A stretch of DNA of 64,000 nt from Pteria penguin. Taxonomy: Eukaryota; Mollusca; Bivalvia; Pterioida; Pteriidae. The stretch is from NCBI GenBank assembly GCA_035048485.1, contig CM068583.1, positions 46,691,790-46,755,789 on the forward strand, read 5' to 3'. This document shows positions 1 to 11,775 of this stretch, piece after piece. The notes beneath the pieces were generated by a model. That model was not told the origin of the DNA. It ran no database searches and saw nothing but the letters and a program-made list of their open reading frames with translations. Every line of letters starts with the position of its first letter. Position 1 is the first letter of the stretch. Made by a program: the position numbers and the translations under genes.

Positions 1-381
1 ACAGACTAGATAAAATGGTATTTCTGAAGTACTGTCATATAAAACATTGACATTTTTGTCGGACACTCCCACTAAAACTGATTCCTTGCCTGAATATACC
101 AGGCATGTAGGTATGTATAACATGTACATTGTCCTTCTTGTTATATCGTTTTTAATACTTTCATATATTTTACAGTTCTTGTCCTTTTATATACTTTACA
201 GTCCTTGGTAATTGAACATAACAATAGAAATTTTCTATTAGCAGTTGTAGGATATACATGTCAAATACATAATAGATCTAAATAGCCAAGTGTTTGAAGT
301 AGGTCCATGCCTTTTGATTACACATGATTTTAGTTTTAATACAGACAGACAGAAGGAACAAATTCCTTTTTTGTTGTATTC
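1..381. other. AT-rich sequence, no feature seen
   Basis: No exon with convincing splice sites, no clear repeat boundary and no RNA gene could be recognised here. The short open frame on the minus strand at 238-438 runs into the arm of the neighbouring inverted-repeat element and is not a gene. Confidence 0.6.
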
Positions 382-590
382 GGTCTTTGCGTTATACAGA
401 GTTACTTCCCATTTGGGACGGTATCTGACATAAAACACTTATGACGTCATTAAATTCTATGGAAACTGATTTAAAATTCAGGGAATTGATAGCCCACAAA
501 TGACGTTTTCATAGGAATTTGATGACGTCATAATTGTTTCACGTCAGATACCGTCCCAAATGGGAAGTAACTCTGTATAACCAAAAGACT
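382..590. mobile_element. MITE with about 50-bp terminal inverted repeats, copy 1
   Basis: The left arm (382-430) reads GGTCTTTGCGTTATACAGAG and continues through ATTTGGGACGGTATCTGAC. The right arm (about 543-590) is its reverse complement and ends AAAAGAC. The inner part carries two perfect TGACGTCA octamers at 442-449 and 523-530. A second copy lies at 5264-5575. No coding sequence is present, so this is a non-autonomous DNA transposon. The superfamily is not determined, because no clean target duplication is visible at this copy. Confidence 0.75.
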
Positions 591-2040
591 CAATAAGGGT
601 TTCTCTTTTTATTGAAAAATTGTTAAATCAGATGATGTCATAATAGTTTACACCTCGGTTAAACCTCGGACAAACATTGAAAAAGTATTGTGACGTCACT
701 AAATTCAATAATTATTGCGCGACGGGTCAATAGACTATTTCCTAGTTATATCCAAACTGCGGACATTGCAGAGTTTGGCGATATTTTATTTATGACGTAA
801 TAATCTAATCTTTGGATACATCACGTCAATGCAGTCTACCAAGTATGACGTCACAATCAGTTGTCCGTAGTCTGACGTGTTAAATCGAGGTTTTAACGGT
901 CCTTTCCGGTAGCTTGAAAATAGCCTATTGAACGGCATTCTTTCTCGGGGATAGAAGTGAAGTAAAATGACGTTTAAAAGCAGGTCTTAGAACATGCTCT
1001 TGCATTTTACGTCACGAAAAACGTCGTTATTACAGGCCTCTAGAAAACTCATTAGCCCGACGCTATCAAAAATTCCCTCGGGCTAGTAGAATTTGTTTTT
1101 GAAATAGCCTTACTGGCTAGTAAAAATATCGATGTCTCAGTAATAGAACTTGTTGAGATCAAAAGATCACACATTGCTAGGGCTGAAACGATTCGGCTCG
1201 ACATTTTCTTTTGATGCGGTGTTTGGTACATATTTCTGAATTTCGGTTCGATTCAGCTGTAAGACGACTTACAAGGATTTTGTTTTATAATCTCTACTGT
1301 TTAGTCTCTTCTTTATCTCCCTCAAGAGCGACTGCCTTTGATTTTTAAACACGTCTTCAGTGATGACATATTGTATTTTATTTGAAACATTTTGATTTGG
1401 TTTAAACTATATTTATTGACGAATTTTGCATGATTATTGCGGTTTATCATAAGAAATTCTGAATACAGAAAGCAAAACGATCTCTCAAAAATGTAAATAG
1501 AACTTTAAAAATTGAAACCAAAGCATATCATTGTAAACTTTCTCTTTATTCAGATTAATTATCTGAAATGCATCTATCTAATGACCAAGCAAGTGTTTTA
1601 CCGGAAATCTTGCACTCCAATGGGTACTGAAATTAAAATGTGAAAATGTGTCGAGGTCTAATACTATACAATTTTCTTTTTCTATTCGTGAATGCAATGC
1701 ATATGATGTATGTACCTTTATCTTACACAAAATGATGGATGCGTGCAGATCTAAAGAAATTAGTGTACATATCCCAATGACGTTTCAATGAAACTAGATC
1801 TACATGATGGCCCTGGGCATGGATAAAGTTGAATCTGACGATCTCTTTATTACAGTTTTTCTTTAATTTTAAGAAGAATTGGTCATATCAAAGACTTAAA
1901 AATTCTTCTTAATAAAAAATCATCGTATCACTAATGTCGTATCAAGGTAAGTATCATATCTTGAAGGGAGTGTATCGTTTAAGCCCTGCAAACTGAAGAT
2001 ACGCTTTCGTCAATATTTCAAATGAATTGCAATGACAAAC
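591..2040. other. Non-coding stretch with scattered CRE-like sites
   Basis: Perfect TGACGTCA sites occur at 691-698 and 846-... (846 to 853), with several one-mismatch versions nearby. A plus-strand donor-like sequence (CAAG/GTAAGTATC) occurs near 1945, but no open exon precedes it. No gene is supported. Confidence 0.4.
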
Positions 2041-2340
2041 CGTGTAATAATGATTCTAAAGTTTAACTGTTATGGTCAAAGATAAATTTCTTTGAAAGAA
2101 GGTCAAACTACAAGGTCAAAGTCACGAGGTCGATATGCCAACTGAAAGTTCTTGTCAAGAAGAATACACAAATGAAATACCAAAGCCATATCAACCGCCA
2201 TTCTAAAGTTATGGCCAAGGTTAATTTTCTTTGAAAGAAAGTCAAACTCCAAGGTCGAGATCACGATATCAAAAATTATGATGTGAAGTTTCATGAAGTT
2301 TAGATAAGTGGTCATCGAGAAAACGTGCGGACAAGATTAC
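2041..2340. repeat. Dispersed repeat with two diverged AAGGTCA-type units
   Basis: Two units of the pattern 'taaagtttaactgttatggtcaaagataaatttc...aaggtcaaagtcacgaggtc' follow one another. They belong to the same broad family as the arrays at 22.5-23.2 kb and 25.1-26.3 kb. The weak open frame on the minus strand at 2103-2315 is produced by this repeat. Confidence 0.6.
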
Positions 2341-2342
2341 TG

Positions 2343-2365
2343 GAGAAAGAAAGAAAGAAAGAAAG

Positions 2366-2425
<60 letters not shown>
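2343..2425. repeat. Microsatellite (GAAA)n then (TAA)n
   Basis: About five GAAA units are followed by about twenty TAA units. The tract directly follows the AGGTCA-type repeat and may be its tail. Confidence 0.95.
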
Positions 2426-2602
2426 TATCATTATAATGAAAAATACGAAAGTAACTGGTGTCACATGACTATGACACTAACAGCAATGTACCACTTTGGA
2501 CAATCACGGGCCCCTGAAATTCAGATGTGAGAGATGTGTGAGGTGCCCAGGGGAGTGAGTGTCTCCTGACGGGATAGCCACACCTGTCGTGAATGCCATT
2601 AC

Positions 2603-2614
2603 ATAATAATAATG

Positions 2615-2703
<89 letters not shown>

Positions 2704-2712
2704 AAGAAGAAT
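2603..2712. repeat. Compound microsatellite (AAT)n then (AAG)n
   Basis: An imperfect AAT tract passes into an AAG tract ending near 2712. The segment between this and the previous microsatellite (2430-2602) is less AT-rich and may be a separate insertion. The poly-Phe/poly-Leu frame on the minus strand is an artefact of these tracts. Confidence 0.95.
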
Positions 2713-2739
2713 CGCAGTAAAAAAATAAATCTCCGCAAA

Positions 2740-3835
2740 CATATTAGCGTAAGTTAATTTTTACTTGCAAAAGAAAAAAAAAAACAGTTTACAAAGTTTT
2801 AGAAGATTAAATTATGTAAATATATAGGTCTTTGTTTAGCATCTAACCAAACTGTAATTTGAAAGGAGGCCTCTCATTGATCCGTCGTTATCAATAAATA
2901 TATTACGTCACACAGCAATTTTTAATAGAGGTATGTCATGGGTTGTGGTGTAGCGCAGTGTATCTCAAACCATGACATTGGGAAGATGCTACATTACGTT
3001 TCAATTCAATCCAAAAGTTTCAAATGATAACTTTTAATAATGTACGTATCAAGATTATAACACTGTAAAAAAAGTAACAAAGTTTTCGGCGATAAGGTAT
3101 AAAGTATGAAGTATATTCAATTTAATAGTTAGCAACGTTTTAGTAGTATTAACATCACCAAAACCTGTCGATAGGATAGTAAGGAAATGTGTTATCACGT
3201 ACAGAGACTTAATTTCTTCTTATTTAACCCTTTACACCTAATTCAAGCCCCTGGTGCTCAATAATGCCAACCTTTTTGGCAAAGTCAATAAACTGCAATG
3301 AATAAAGCAGCTGTCAGTGTCGGCTGTGTAGTCCTTACACCAGCTTATAACGAAATAGACAATCTCGTGTCGATCCATCAGGAAAGTATATTAGAATAGC
3401 ACATCAACAGCAGTGATTGTTAGAGACTAATACGATAGGACGTATGTCAGGATACTTCTTGGAAACCGCTGTTGATCTTATATGTCCAACATAATGCTTC
3501 TTCTGCTTATCTAGACCATGACATAGTGCCTGATACATTAGCATATTGAATGTCAATCAAACTCGCCCACATTAACTGTGTATCTAGGGCTTTCTAAAAT
3601 AAAGTTTTAATAATCAATAACTGTAGGAACCATTGCTGCTCCTTGATATTCGTTGTTGTATATATAGTATTCCTACAGTGTTAGTCCACATTCGTTTCAT
3701 GAGCCAAAGTTTAAAGGATTTGTTTTTGTCGTAAGTATGTTTGCAACATTCAAAGCATATTTGGCTATCTAAATAGCAGATTCTATTCCTCCCTGGGACC
3801 TGGAACTCAACTTAACTCATTCTTCAAAATACTAC
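2740..3835. other. Intergenic or intronic sequence, nothing firm
   Basis: No exon or clear repeat boundary is supported. A TATA-like stretch near 3658-3668 is followed at about 3731 by a donor-like GTAAGTATG on the plus strand. This could mark a non-coding first exon, but the evidence is too thin to annotate one. Confidence 0.35.
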
Positions 3836-4232
3836 ACACAAAAAAAAAACAGCACCCTTGAATATAACTCTTGTAATTTTTGGACAGCATTCCCTTTCCA
3901 ATATGCACATCTTCAAGGGTGTTCTCTCTTTGTACAAAGTTTCATCAAAATCAACCAAAGGCTTTAGGGGGAGTTGCAAATACAAGGTATCTTAAGAAAA
4001 TCTAATCCAAGGGTCATGACTCATGCAAATTTGTTTGGACAGCATTCTCCTTCCAACACGCACAGCAAATCCTCATATGATGTTGTTTCATGGCACCAAG
4101 TTTCATCAAAACCCCCCTAAGAGTTTAGGAAGAGTTGCTAAGACAAGATAGGTGGGACACTGTCACAGACGGACAGGCAGACGACAGCGGTTTAGCATCT
4201 TACGCCAACGTTTTATGCCGGCGTATAAAAAT
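3836..4232. repeat. Dispersed repeat ending in a GACAGACGGACAGG-type tail and hairpin
   Basis: Two related units contain 'caccaagtttcatcaaaacc' and 'ggacagcattc'. The copy ends with GACGGACAGGCAGACGACAG and then ACGCCAACGTTTTATGCCGGCGTATAAAA. Similar ends with a small GC-rich stem and TATAAAA/CATAAAA recur throughout the window. Confidence 0.6.
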
Positions 4233-4703
4233 GAAATTTATATGACACATTTTCTCTAAAACCACTAAAAAGGCATGTATTTAATTATGTTTCACCTTAA
4301 ACAACGACTATTCTGTATCTGAAATTACATATATTAAGCACGATGAGAAAAAAACATACTTACAATTTATAATACATTCAAACTTCGATATCATAGGCTT
4401 GTCAGACTTCAAATACTAAATAAAATCTTACAGATTTTGCGGGCAACCCCTCCCCTCCAAACAACCCCTAAAAACACCACCATTTGAAAGAAATAAACGA
4501 TCTTCATATTATACATGATATAAGCGGCACAAGGCCCGGCATGTTACTTTTTGCTGGATATTTCATTTTGACGTAAAGAACTAGATAGTGACGACACAAT
4601 TGAAGCAATAGCGTCAAAATAAAAATCAGGGCAAAGAGTTGCATATCGGGTCTTGGGTCGCCTATATCATGTAGCATATGAATATCGTCTATAGACTACC
4701 GGT

Positions 4704-4858
4704 ATATTCACCCTTCCACAATTCGTAAAAGAATGTGAGATTCAGTCCTGTTTAATTGTTCTATTACGTCATAAACAAATGCGCTGTTTGTCGGAGTTTT
4801 GTCGGACCTAAGGTGATGTCATCACAATAAAAAATTGTGTTTTGTGGAAGGGTGAATT
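4704..4858. mobile_element. Small inverted-repeat element (MITE-like)
   Basis: The ends are inverted: ATTCACCCTTCCACAA near 4706-4721 and TTGTGGAAGGGTGAAT near 4842-4857. The inner segment 'gttctattacgtcataaac...cggagttttgtcggac' reappears in reverse orientation inside the MITE at 5264-5575 (about 5405-5470), so the two elements share ancestry or exchanged sequence. Confidence 0.6.
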
Positions 4859-5024
4859 CCGGTTTTGATAATTGCTGCCTTTTTGTCCGAGCTAATACAT
4901 TTTGGCGTTGTTTTTCATAGTGACGTCATAACGCATGACATAGATTCCTTATAACGTCATTATGAAATACAACGCCAAAAGGTATTAGCTCGGACAAAAA
5001 GTCGTCATTTATCAAAACCGGAAT
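4857..5024. mobile_element. 168-bp palindromic element
   Basis: The left arm starts ATTCCGGTTTTGATAA and contains TTTTTGTCCGAGCTAATAC. The right arm carries GTATTAGCTCGGACAAAAA and ends TTATCAAAACCGGAAT. Arms of about 75 bp flank a centre holding TGACGTCA (4921-4928). It abuts the previous inverted-repeat element directly. Confidence 0.75.
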
Positions 5025-5263
5025 ATGTCTATTGGATTGAATTTTTAAAACTTAACATTACCGAATATCGTAAGCAGTGAATGTTTCTAAATCTAATGAG
5101 AACAATGTTGAAATTTAATGATGAGAAATTTCTTTATGTTGTTCATTAATTTATTTTTATTTTGTATCCATAGCTTGATGTTTTCTGAATAAAATAAAAT
5201 TATGACATGTTTCTTTATCTCGTCTTATGTTTTAGTCCGTCCTGGGTTTTAGCTATAGTGTTC

Positions 5264-5575
5264 GGTCTTTTCGTTATACAGAGTTACTTCGTATTGGGGA
5301 CGGTATCTGACGTAAAACTATTATGACGTTATCAAATTCTATGGAAATTTATCTAAAACTCAGGGAAGTAATAGCTATTTTTCATTGTGATGACGTCATC
5401 TGAAGTCCGACAAAACTCCGACAAACAACGCATTTGTTTATGACGTCAAAAATAGAACAATTTAAAAAGACTGGATGTCACGTTCTTTAACGAACCGTTG
5501 ATGGGTGAATTGTTTTACATTTTTGTACGTCAGATACCATCCCAAATGGGAAGTGACTCTGTTTAACGAAAAGAC
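5264..5575. mobile_element. MITE, copy 2 of the 382-590 family
   Basis: The left arm GGTCTTTTCGTTATACAGAG matches copy 1, and the right arm ends AACGAAAAGAC. AGTGTT stands at 5257-5262, just outside the left end, and again at 5576-5581 after the right end. This is a possible target-site duplication, though two extra bases intervene on the left. TGACGTCA occurs at 5391-5398 and 5441-5448. Confidence 0.75.
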
Positions 5576-5754
5576 AGTGTTGAACATAAAATACGAATGT
5601 ACTGGAACCAAACATGACGTTTTAGGTATCGAGTATATTCTATTTCTATTTTCTTAAGGTATGATGAATTTTAGAATAATTATTCAGAACAAAATGTACC
5701 TCTTCAAAAGTATTCATTTATAAATACATGACGTACTATAACGAGAAAGTCAGA

Positions 5755-6262
5755 AGGGCCCCGCAGGATGCCTGTCACCATGACCTTAACCTTAATTTGT
5801 AAATGTCACTTAGAGGAATTTGGGGGCACCAATAGAAAGGTCTTATCATAAGGAACATACATGCCAAATATGAAAGCCCTACTTCTCACGGTTCAATAGT
5901 TATGTTCAATGTTAAAGTTTTTTAAATTTACGTCAAATGTCACTGTCAAGGTCACATGATCAAAACGTTTGGCTCCAGCGGAAAAGTCTTGTCATAAAGA
6001 ACGCACATGCCAAATATGAAAGCCCTACTTTTTACGGCTCAATAGTTATATTCAATGTTAAAGTTGTTGAAATACAAGTCAAAGGTAACTGTAAAGGTCA
6101 CATGATCAAAAATTTTAGGAAAGGTTTTGTCATAAGATATAAAATCTCTACCTGTGACAGTGTATAAGATATGGCCAATGTTAAAGTTTTTGCTGACGGA
6201 CGGACGGACTGACAGAGTGATAAGTATAGGGCACCCGCTTATGAAGCGGGGCTCTACTAATC
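5755..6262 (+). repeat. Tandem AGGTCA-type repeat, about three units
   Basis: Units of about 155 bp contain 'tcaaggtcacatgatcaaaa', 'tcttgtcataaagaacgcacatgccaaatatgaaagcccta' and 'ttcaatgttaaagttttt'. The run ends with a GGACGGACGGACTGACAGAG tail and a CCCGCTT/AAGCGGG hairpin. The short open frames here (5937-6411) come from the repeat. Confidence 0.75.
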
Positions 6263-8131
6263 ACACATGTCAAATGGACAGGCTTACGTTAACATTTTCA
6301 AGATTTGTGATCCTAAACTCACAATTTGGATATCTCGAACTTCGGATATCTCGAAGTATTTTCCACGGTTCCTCTGACTTGGGATATCTGCAATTATTTT
6401 CCATCTTATAGATTTTGCGGAAACTCCCACCCAAAAATGAAAAGAAATCGTTCATCTAAGAAATTGTAAAAGAGGATAGTTGTCTCTACAAACTACAAAA
6501 CAATATTCCTTGCCGAACACACTTTTATTCCCACCTCAGAATTTGAAACTCTTCGATGAATACATCGTTTATTTCAGATCTCTGTGTTGAAACCTCAATT
6601 CATGAGTAATAGTTTATTCTTTTATAGTGATATTTCACTATTCTTTCATACACCTTTACCCAGATATCTACATGATAATTTGATAACCCTGAATTTGAAA
6701 GATAAGCTACTGACACTCACTTGCCGGAACTTCTGTTAAACAAAGCCAATATTTCTCATAAGGAAACAGCTTTCTTTGACATACACATAAAGAATTACAG
6801 ACAATGATACGTAAACCAAGTTTCGCTATATACGTGGCGACTATGGATTTTGTACATTTCCTTTGTTAAATGATGGTGTCCCTAAACTCCCGTCATATAT
6901 ATATATCAATTTTCCTAAATTTAAGTGAGGACATGACTATTAAACTGAGTAACCTGCTGATAACTTTTCTCACTATGAAGGTTTATTCATAAATCTTGAA
7001 ATGTGTGTTATTTGATTGAATTGCTTTTATCGTTAGTAGGAAAGTGGGCCTGTAACCGATTAACCACATCAGCAACTTCAGCTGACCGCCTGCATACGCA
7101 TGACAATGGAGTTTTTAAATGTTTATTCTTGTTTGCTCTCCATGTCCGTGGCGACTTTTCTCTGGTAGATCAAATGGTGCATATCACTTCGTGTCTATCC
7201 ACTTATCCCTACTAAATAATTTACAAACGAAAAAAAGTAACAGGAATTAAATCATATGAAATTGTGTATAAAACGTTTATAATATTGGTAAGGTAACGAG
7301 TTTCTAGAATATTGACAAAGAGACGGGCAACCAAGAAATACGACTAACAAAACGGCTTTACTGTCGACCACAACCGCCGACTTTAAGAAGATATAATCTC
7401 ATTTTAAAAGCAAATACCGCTAACAAAACTACTCAAACTTCTCGAGCACGTAATTATGCTCTCAATGTGACATTTCAATCCGCTAACAACGGTGTCACGA
7501 ATGTAATGCTTTTTTCGTCATTTACTAATGACATTATTCAGGAAGTAACCACGTGTATATCAATGTTCTAATTAACCTCTATCACAACCTTCAAGCTGTT
7601 GTTTACTTTCTGTTGACTAAAATAGTTGTACGGGAAAACGTTTGACTAAACAAACTACTATATATCTAGCTAATGGATACAATGCAACCATCTCCATTAC
7701 ATGTTTTTTTTAATAAAGAGCTTATGCTGGATATATATTGTTCTTGTCTTAAAAATGCCACCATAGAAATATTATTTCCATTTCTCGTGCTAGTATTTAG
7801 TAGAAACAAATTGGAAAAAATAATGTACATCAGATTTGTTTGAAAACTTGAAAACTATTTTCACGACATATAAGCATCATGGTTTCTTACATACTGGCCT
7901 CGGGATTGGAGGGCCCTGGGTGCAAGCCCCGCCAGAGTCATATCGGTGTCTATTCTGTAGATAATACAGTAATATCCCCAAATTCTATGTCACGGAAGAC
8001 GTTTATATATGACGGATCCCTCACTGCTTAGGATGGTCCCGCTACAAGGTTAAAATCTATTTCCAAATGCAGCAGAATAGTGTCGTCCCATGCTTAATAG
8101 GAGAAATTCGGATGTGGCGTTGATCAATAAT
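6263..8131. other. Non-coding stretch
   Basis: Near 6320-6370 there is a short run of GGATATCTCGAAC-type text, itself a small repeat (GATATCTCGAA twice). The rest shows no exon with supported splice sites and no repeat boundary. The plus-strand open frame at 7003-7215 has no coding features. Confidence 0.4.
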
Positions 8132-8145
8132 CACTCTATATATAA

Positions 8146-8148
<3 letters not shown>

Positions 8149-8233
<85 letters not shown>
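8149..8233. repeat. Compound microsatellite (CA)n(TA)n
   Basis: About 21 CA units are followed by about 20 TA units. Confidence 0.97.
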
Positions 8234-8236
<3 letters not shown>

Positions 8237-9205
8237 TGAAATAATGAATAAAATGGCTGACAGGATTTGCTAAAACCCGGAAGTTCTACATGTGTATATA
8301 CTGAGCGTCTTACCGCGAAAAAAAGACTAAATGCATAAAGCTCTCATTAACAATAACAGAGGAAATCAATACTATGGATCTGCTATCAACTTGTATGTCA
8401 CGAATAGATATTCCACACTTTCATTTTACTCAGAGCAAAATGGAGAATTCATCACAGTAATTCAGTCTCCATGGAAACGGTTTGAAATTTACGTTAGTGG
8501 TCATCTAAATGTTTAGTTTGTAGTATGTGAAACATTATCCTTCGACGGTAATCAAATCGTATTCAGTGCAGTACTAGATACGCATGTTCATCCTTCCGTG
8601 ATGTTAGATTAGTATTGATCTTAATTACAGTAATGAATAATATTGTGATAGAGTTTACACTATGGATGTATGTAATTTCTATATTTGAGCAAATTCGTAA
8701 TGACGTTTCTTATTCGTTCAGCAACCCTCACGGACGCTTTCCCACACAGAGAAGTCTTTAAGAAACCTATACTAAAAGGGGTCCCTGTCGTTTAACTACA
8801 TTAAGGATTCCCTCTCCAATAGAAACCTGCCATATGTGAAATCCTAAAGTAATTCGTAAAGGGTCTACCAGATAGACAAAAAGGAGCCCCCTCCTATATC
8901 CCAAAGTAAGCTCTCAGTAGAGACATCACATCTATAAATCAATAACACCCCCCCCCCCTTTCCAAAAAAAAAAACCCGCCTAAAATAAATTAAATAAATA
9001 AACAAAATTAATGTGTGAAACAACGCTACAAAATACGAATACACACATATACATGTACATGTATACTTCACGAAAATTCTCAAATACATAGTGCCACTGT
9101 GGTACGAGATAAAAACCAATTTTGTAAGATTAGAATGAACGACGTTTTACGAGGCTTTTCTTGAAAAGGGTTTTTATTATTCTTAGAATATCCATTTTAA
9201 AAATC
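8234..9205. other. Non-coding stretch with short homopolymers
   Basis: A C-tract (about 8948-8957) and an A-tract (8965-8974) are the only simple repeats. If 9211-9262 is a first coding exon on the minus strand, this is part of its first intron. I found no second exon of that gene between 1 and 9200. Confidence 0.4.
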
Positions 9206-9210
9206 CTTAC

Positions 9211-9262
9211 CGTCGCCATGAGCATCAAAGGATTCCTTCCTACCAGTAGCTGTATTGCCCAT
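9211..9262 (-). CDS. Candidate first coding exon, AMPK beta-subunit-like N-terminus (partial)
   Basis: Read on the minus strand, ATG (9260-9262, context AAGCATGG) opens 17 codons, MGNTATGRKESFDAHGD plus one base, ending at a consensus donor (GACG/GTAAGG, GT at 9210-9209). An in-frame TGA lies 15 bases upstream, which supports this start. A CCAAT box (ATTGG on the plus strand at 9306-9310) sits about 45 bases upstream. Gly2 followed by Asn-Thr is a typical N-myristoylation signal, and AMPK beta subunits start MGNT with Arg, Glu, His and Gly soon after. The resemblance is to that family, but 17 residues cannot prove it. The glycogen-binding domain exons are not seen to the left and would lie outside the window. 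Alternatives are another myristoylated protein or a chance ORF. Confidence 0.4.
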
Positions 9263-9271
9263 GCTTGATGA

Positions 9272-11330
9272 TTTCACTCATTCACGCAATCACAGCTCTG
9301 TCATCATTGGCTAATTACAGACGATAGAAAGACGAAATCTGAAAATAAGATCGGATATTATCAATACAAATGATTGTCTCGCGTAGGATAATTTTCGCTT
9401 TTGACATTTGACAAATTACCCAGAAAATTAGTTTTAATATCTTTTATTTCAATGAGTTGAAACAGAATCCAGTATATGATTTTTTATTATTATTATTAAT
9501 GGCTTCCCACTGCTCTGTACTAAGTAATAGGTAACACTATAAACTTATTGTGCCTAAATCATAGTTCTGAAAGCAAACTTGAATCAATCCATTTATAGCT
9601 GAAGTCCAATCCATATCACCGTAGTGATAGCACATGTCGTTTATTTCCTTCGTAAATGCTAGTAGTTCATCAACTATCTTCTTGCAAGCCCCATCTATGC
9701 AAATATCAGACAACATACCATATCTACAATACCCGTAAATGTTACAAGTAACATACTACTATTTGGATGTCCTCTGTATGATGACAATGTCAACACAAAT
9801 ATTTTTCTAAGAGTTCAGAAATATATTGAAGGCAGCAAGAGATTTTAATTTCCTTACTCAACCTCTATCATTTTTCTTCTTATCATTTTCATTATAACTC
9901 ATTTCTGCAACATATATTCATCACCTACTGTTTTTGCAAACATAATGTTAGTCAGCTGACTCTTGTGTAAATATGTCTGAATGTTTGTGCTGTTCAGTAT
10001 CTATTGTTCTTCATTTACATATTATGAGCTTGTTTAATATTACTCGCTTATTCATGTTCATATATTTATTTATTGTATTTCATTTACATATTATGAAATT
10101 GCCTAATACTACTAGCTTATTCATGATCATATATTCATCTATTGTTTCTCATTTACACATTATGAGTCTATTCATACTATTGTTATATACCGAATGCTAA
10201 TTTATTTAGACTGTTCATGTTATTTACACTTCTTTTTAATTATAACTTACTTCATCTAATTATTCTCAATTTTTTTCATTTTTAGAGTAATTCCTATCAA
10301 TCATTCATAATTCAATTACTTGTACTATCCAGGCCATTGCTTAAATGTAAAATTTAATTTGTACAAAGGAGAGAGCTTTATAAAAGAATTATTCTTGTTG
10401 CTCAATCCTTAAATAATATGTACGCTTGTATTATATATGCTTAAATCAACAAATAAATACTGTTTAAACCAACTGATTTATTTCTGCTAGAACTAGTATA
10501 ATATGATCTACAAAACATTTATCTTAATTATACATTCAGAATAAGTTTCCAGGAATTGAAAGCTAAAATTGTGCATATATGAACTTTGTCAACTTTCTGC
10601 AATTCGTCCATTTAGGCTGGGCAAATTCATTGTAGTGTGAAATGCCCATAACCACAATATAATTTCCTTAACTCCCATGACCCACTTGTATTATTAATTC
10701 TCTATTTTCCCGTTTGACTATAACTTTACGAAATTACGCTGTAATTCTAAAACTTCAAATAAATGAAAACATGGTATTAAAATATCTCCGTGTTAGAATG
10801 AATTATTTGATTTATCGTAGAAACATTCAAATAGCATTCTTCATAGCAACGAGGGAATCGGGTATAGAGTGGTTATATTGTTGTAAACATTACTGTATAT
10901 TCAAAGAAGTCTCAAAATATCCAGATTGCATTTAAACAATTAAAAGCCGTAAGTAAAAGACAAATCCACTACATTTATTCACATAAGTATTAAAATTATT
11001 GATAACACTAATATATATTCAGTAGATGTATACTGTAAATTAGAATCAAAAGGAAGACCAAGTCAGTTAATAAATAAGACGTTTTATAATATAACAGTAT
11101 AGATTTGTTTTAGGTTTTAGGGCAGCCATAAAGCTAGGGCACAACACATACATTCCTCTCTTGCCTGTCTTTCTTTCTCCCCTCCATTTTTCTATCTCAT
11201 TCTTATTTTTATCGGTTGATGAGTGGATTACATTAATCGTAAAAACAACTGATAAGGCGTGTCTAGTTTAAGGCTCAAATTTTAGCTTTAGGTTTAAATT
11301 AGAAAGACTCCATAAATAATGACACTGGAG
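9272..11330. other. AT-rich non-coding stretch
   Basis: Between 9960 and 10330 the sequence repeats loose 'cttattcatgatcatatattcatttattgtt.catttacatattatgag' text, a degenerate repeat of about 70 bp. No exon is supported. A stretch open on the minus strand near 10600-10690 has neither a convincing acceptor nor coding character. Confidence 0.4.
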
Positions 11331-11552
11331 GTAAAGTGAAGGTCATTGTCAAGGTCAAAAGGTCATCGGCCTTGGTGTCATTTGAAAGGGCTTCATTAGT
11401 TGAGTACGCATGTCAAAATTAAATTCTCTATCTCTCACGGTTCAAAAGTTATAGCCAAGGTTAGAGTTCACAACAGACAAACGAACAAAAAGACAAACAG
11501 ACAGGACATAAACAATATGCCCCCATCTATCGATACGGGGGCATAAAAAGCT
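11331..11552 (+). repeat. Dispersed AGGTCA-type repeat with terminal hairpin
   Basis: It contains AAGGTCATTGTCAAGGTCAAAAGGTCA and 'ctctcacggttcaaaagttatagccaaggtta', then a CAGACAAACAGACAGG tail. It ends in a stem: TGCCCCC ATCTATCGATAC GGGGGCA followed by TAAAAAG. A near-identical copy is at 24130-24342. Confidence 0.75.
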
Positions 11553-11668
11553 ATTGAAACATCTGTATCATTGATTCTATTGATAAGTTGTTTTAAAATT
11601 AGAGTTTTAAAAGCAGCAACTGTGTAGTACTTGTTTTTGTGTATATATAATTCTTATTTCTTACTTAC

Positions 11669-11775
11669 AAATGCCAATTTTGATAAAAACTACTCCCACT
11701 TTCAATGTTATGACTAATGTCAAAACTGGAACGTGATGTTCCATGTGGAGTGTAATGACAACACTCTGAATACTT
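11669..11775 (-). CDS. Candidate internal coding exon of an unrecognised minus-strand gene
   Basis: On the minus strand a pyrimidine-rich acceptor (TTGTTGTTTTTAAG) is followed by a 107-base exon, open in one frame, and a strong donor GTAAGTAAG. The product starts KYSECCHYTPHGTSRSSF and ends QNWH plus two bases. It begins in phase 0, which fits the end of the candidate exon at 14196-14296. It is rich in Ser, His and Tyr and contains no domain I recognise. The next exon would have to start with a single base completing a codon; none was found to the left. It could be a chance ORF between splice-like sites. Confidence 0.35.

Noticed and set aside
2469..2738. Minus-strand frame with poly-Phe and poly-Leu runs
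   Set aside because: It is the translation of AAT/AAG microsatellites.
4330..4390. Minus-strand exon candidate (YLKSDKPMISKFECIIN)
   Set aside because: 52 bases between splice-like sites are often open by chance, and the phase does not fit the neighbouring candidates.
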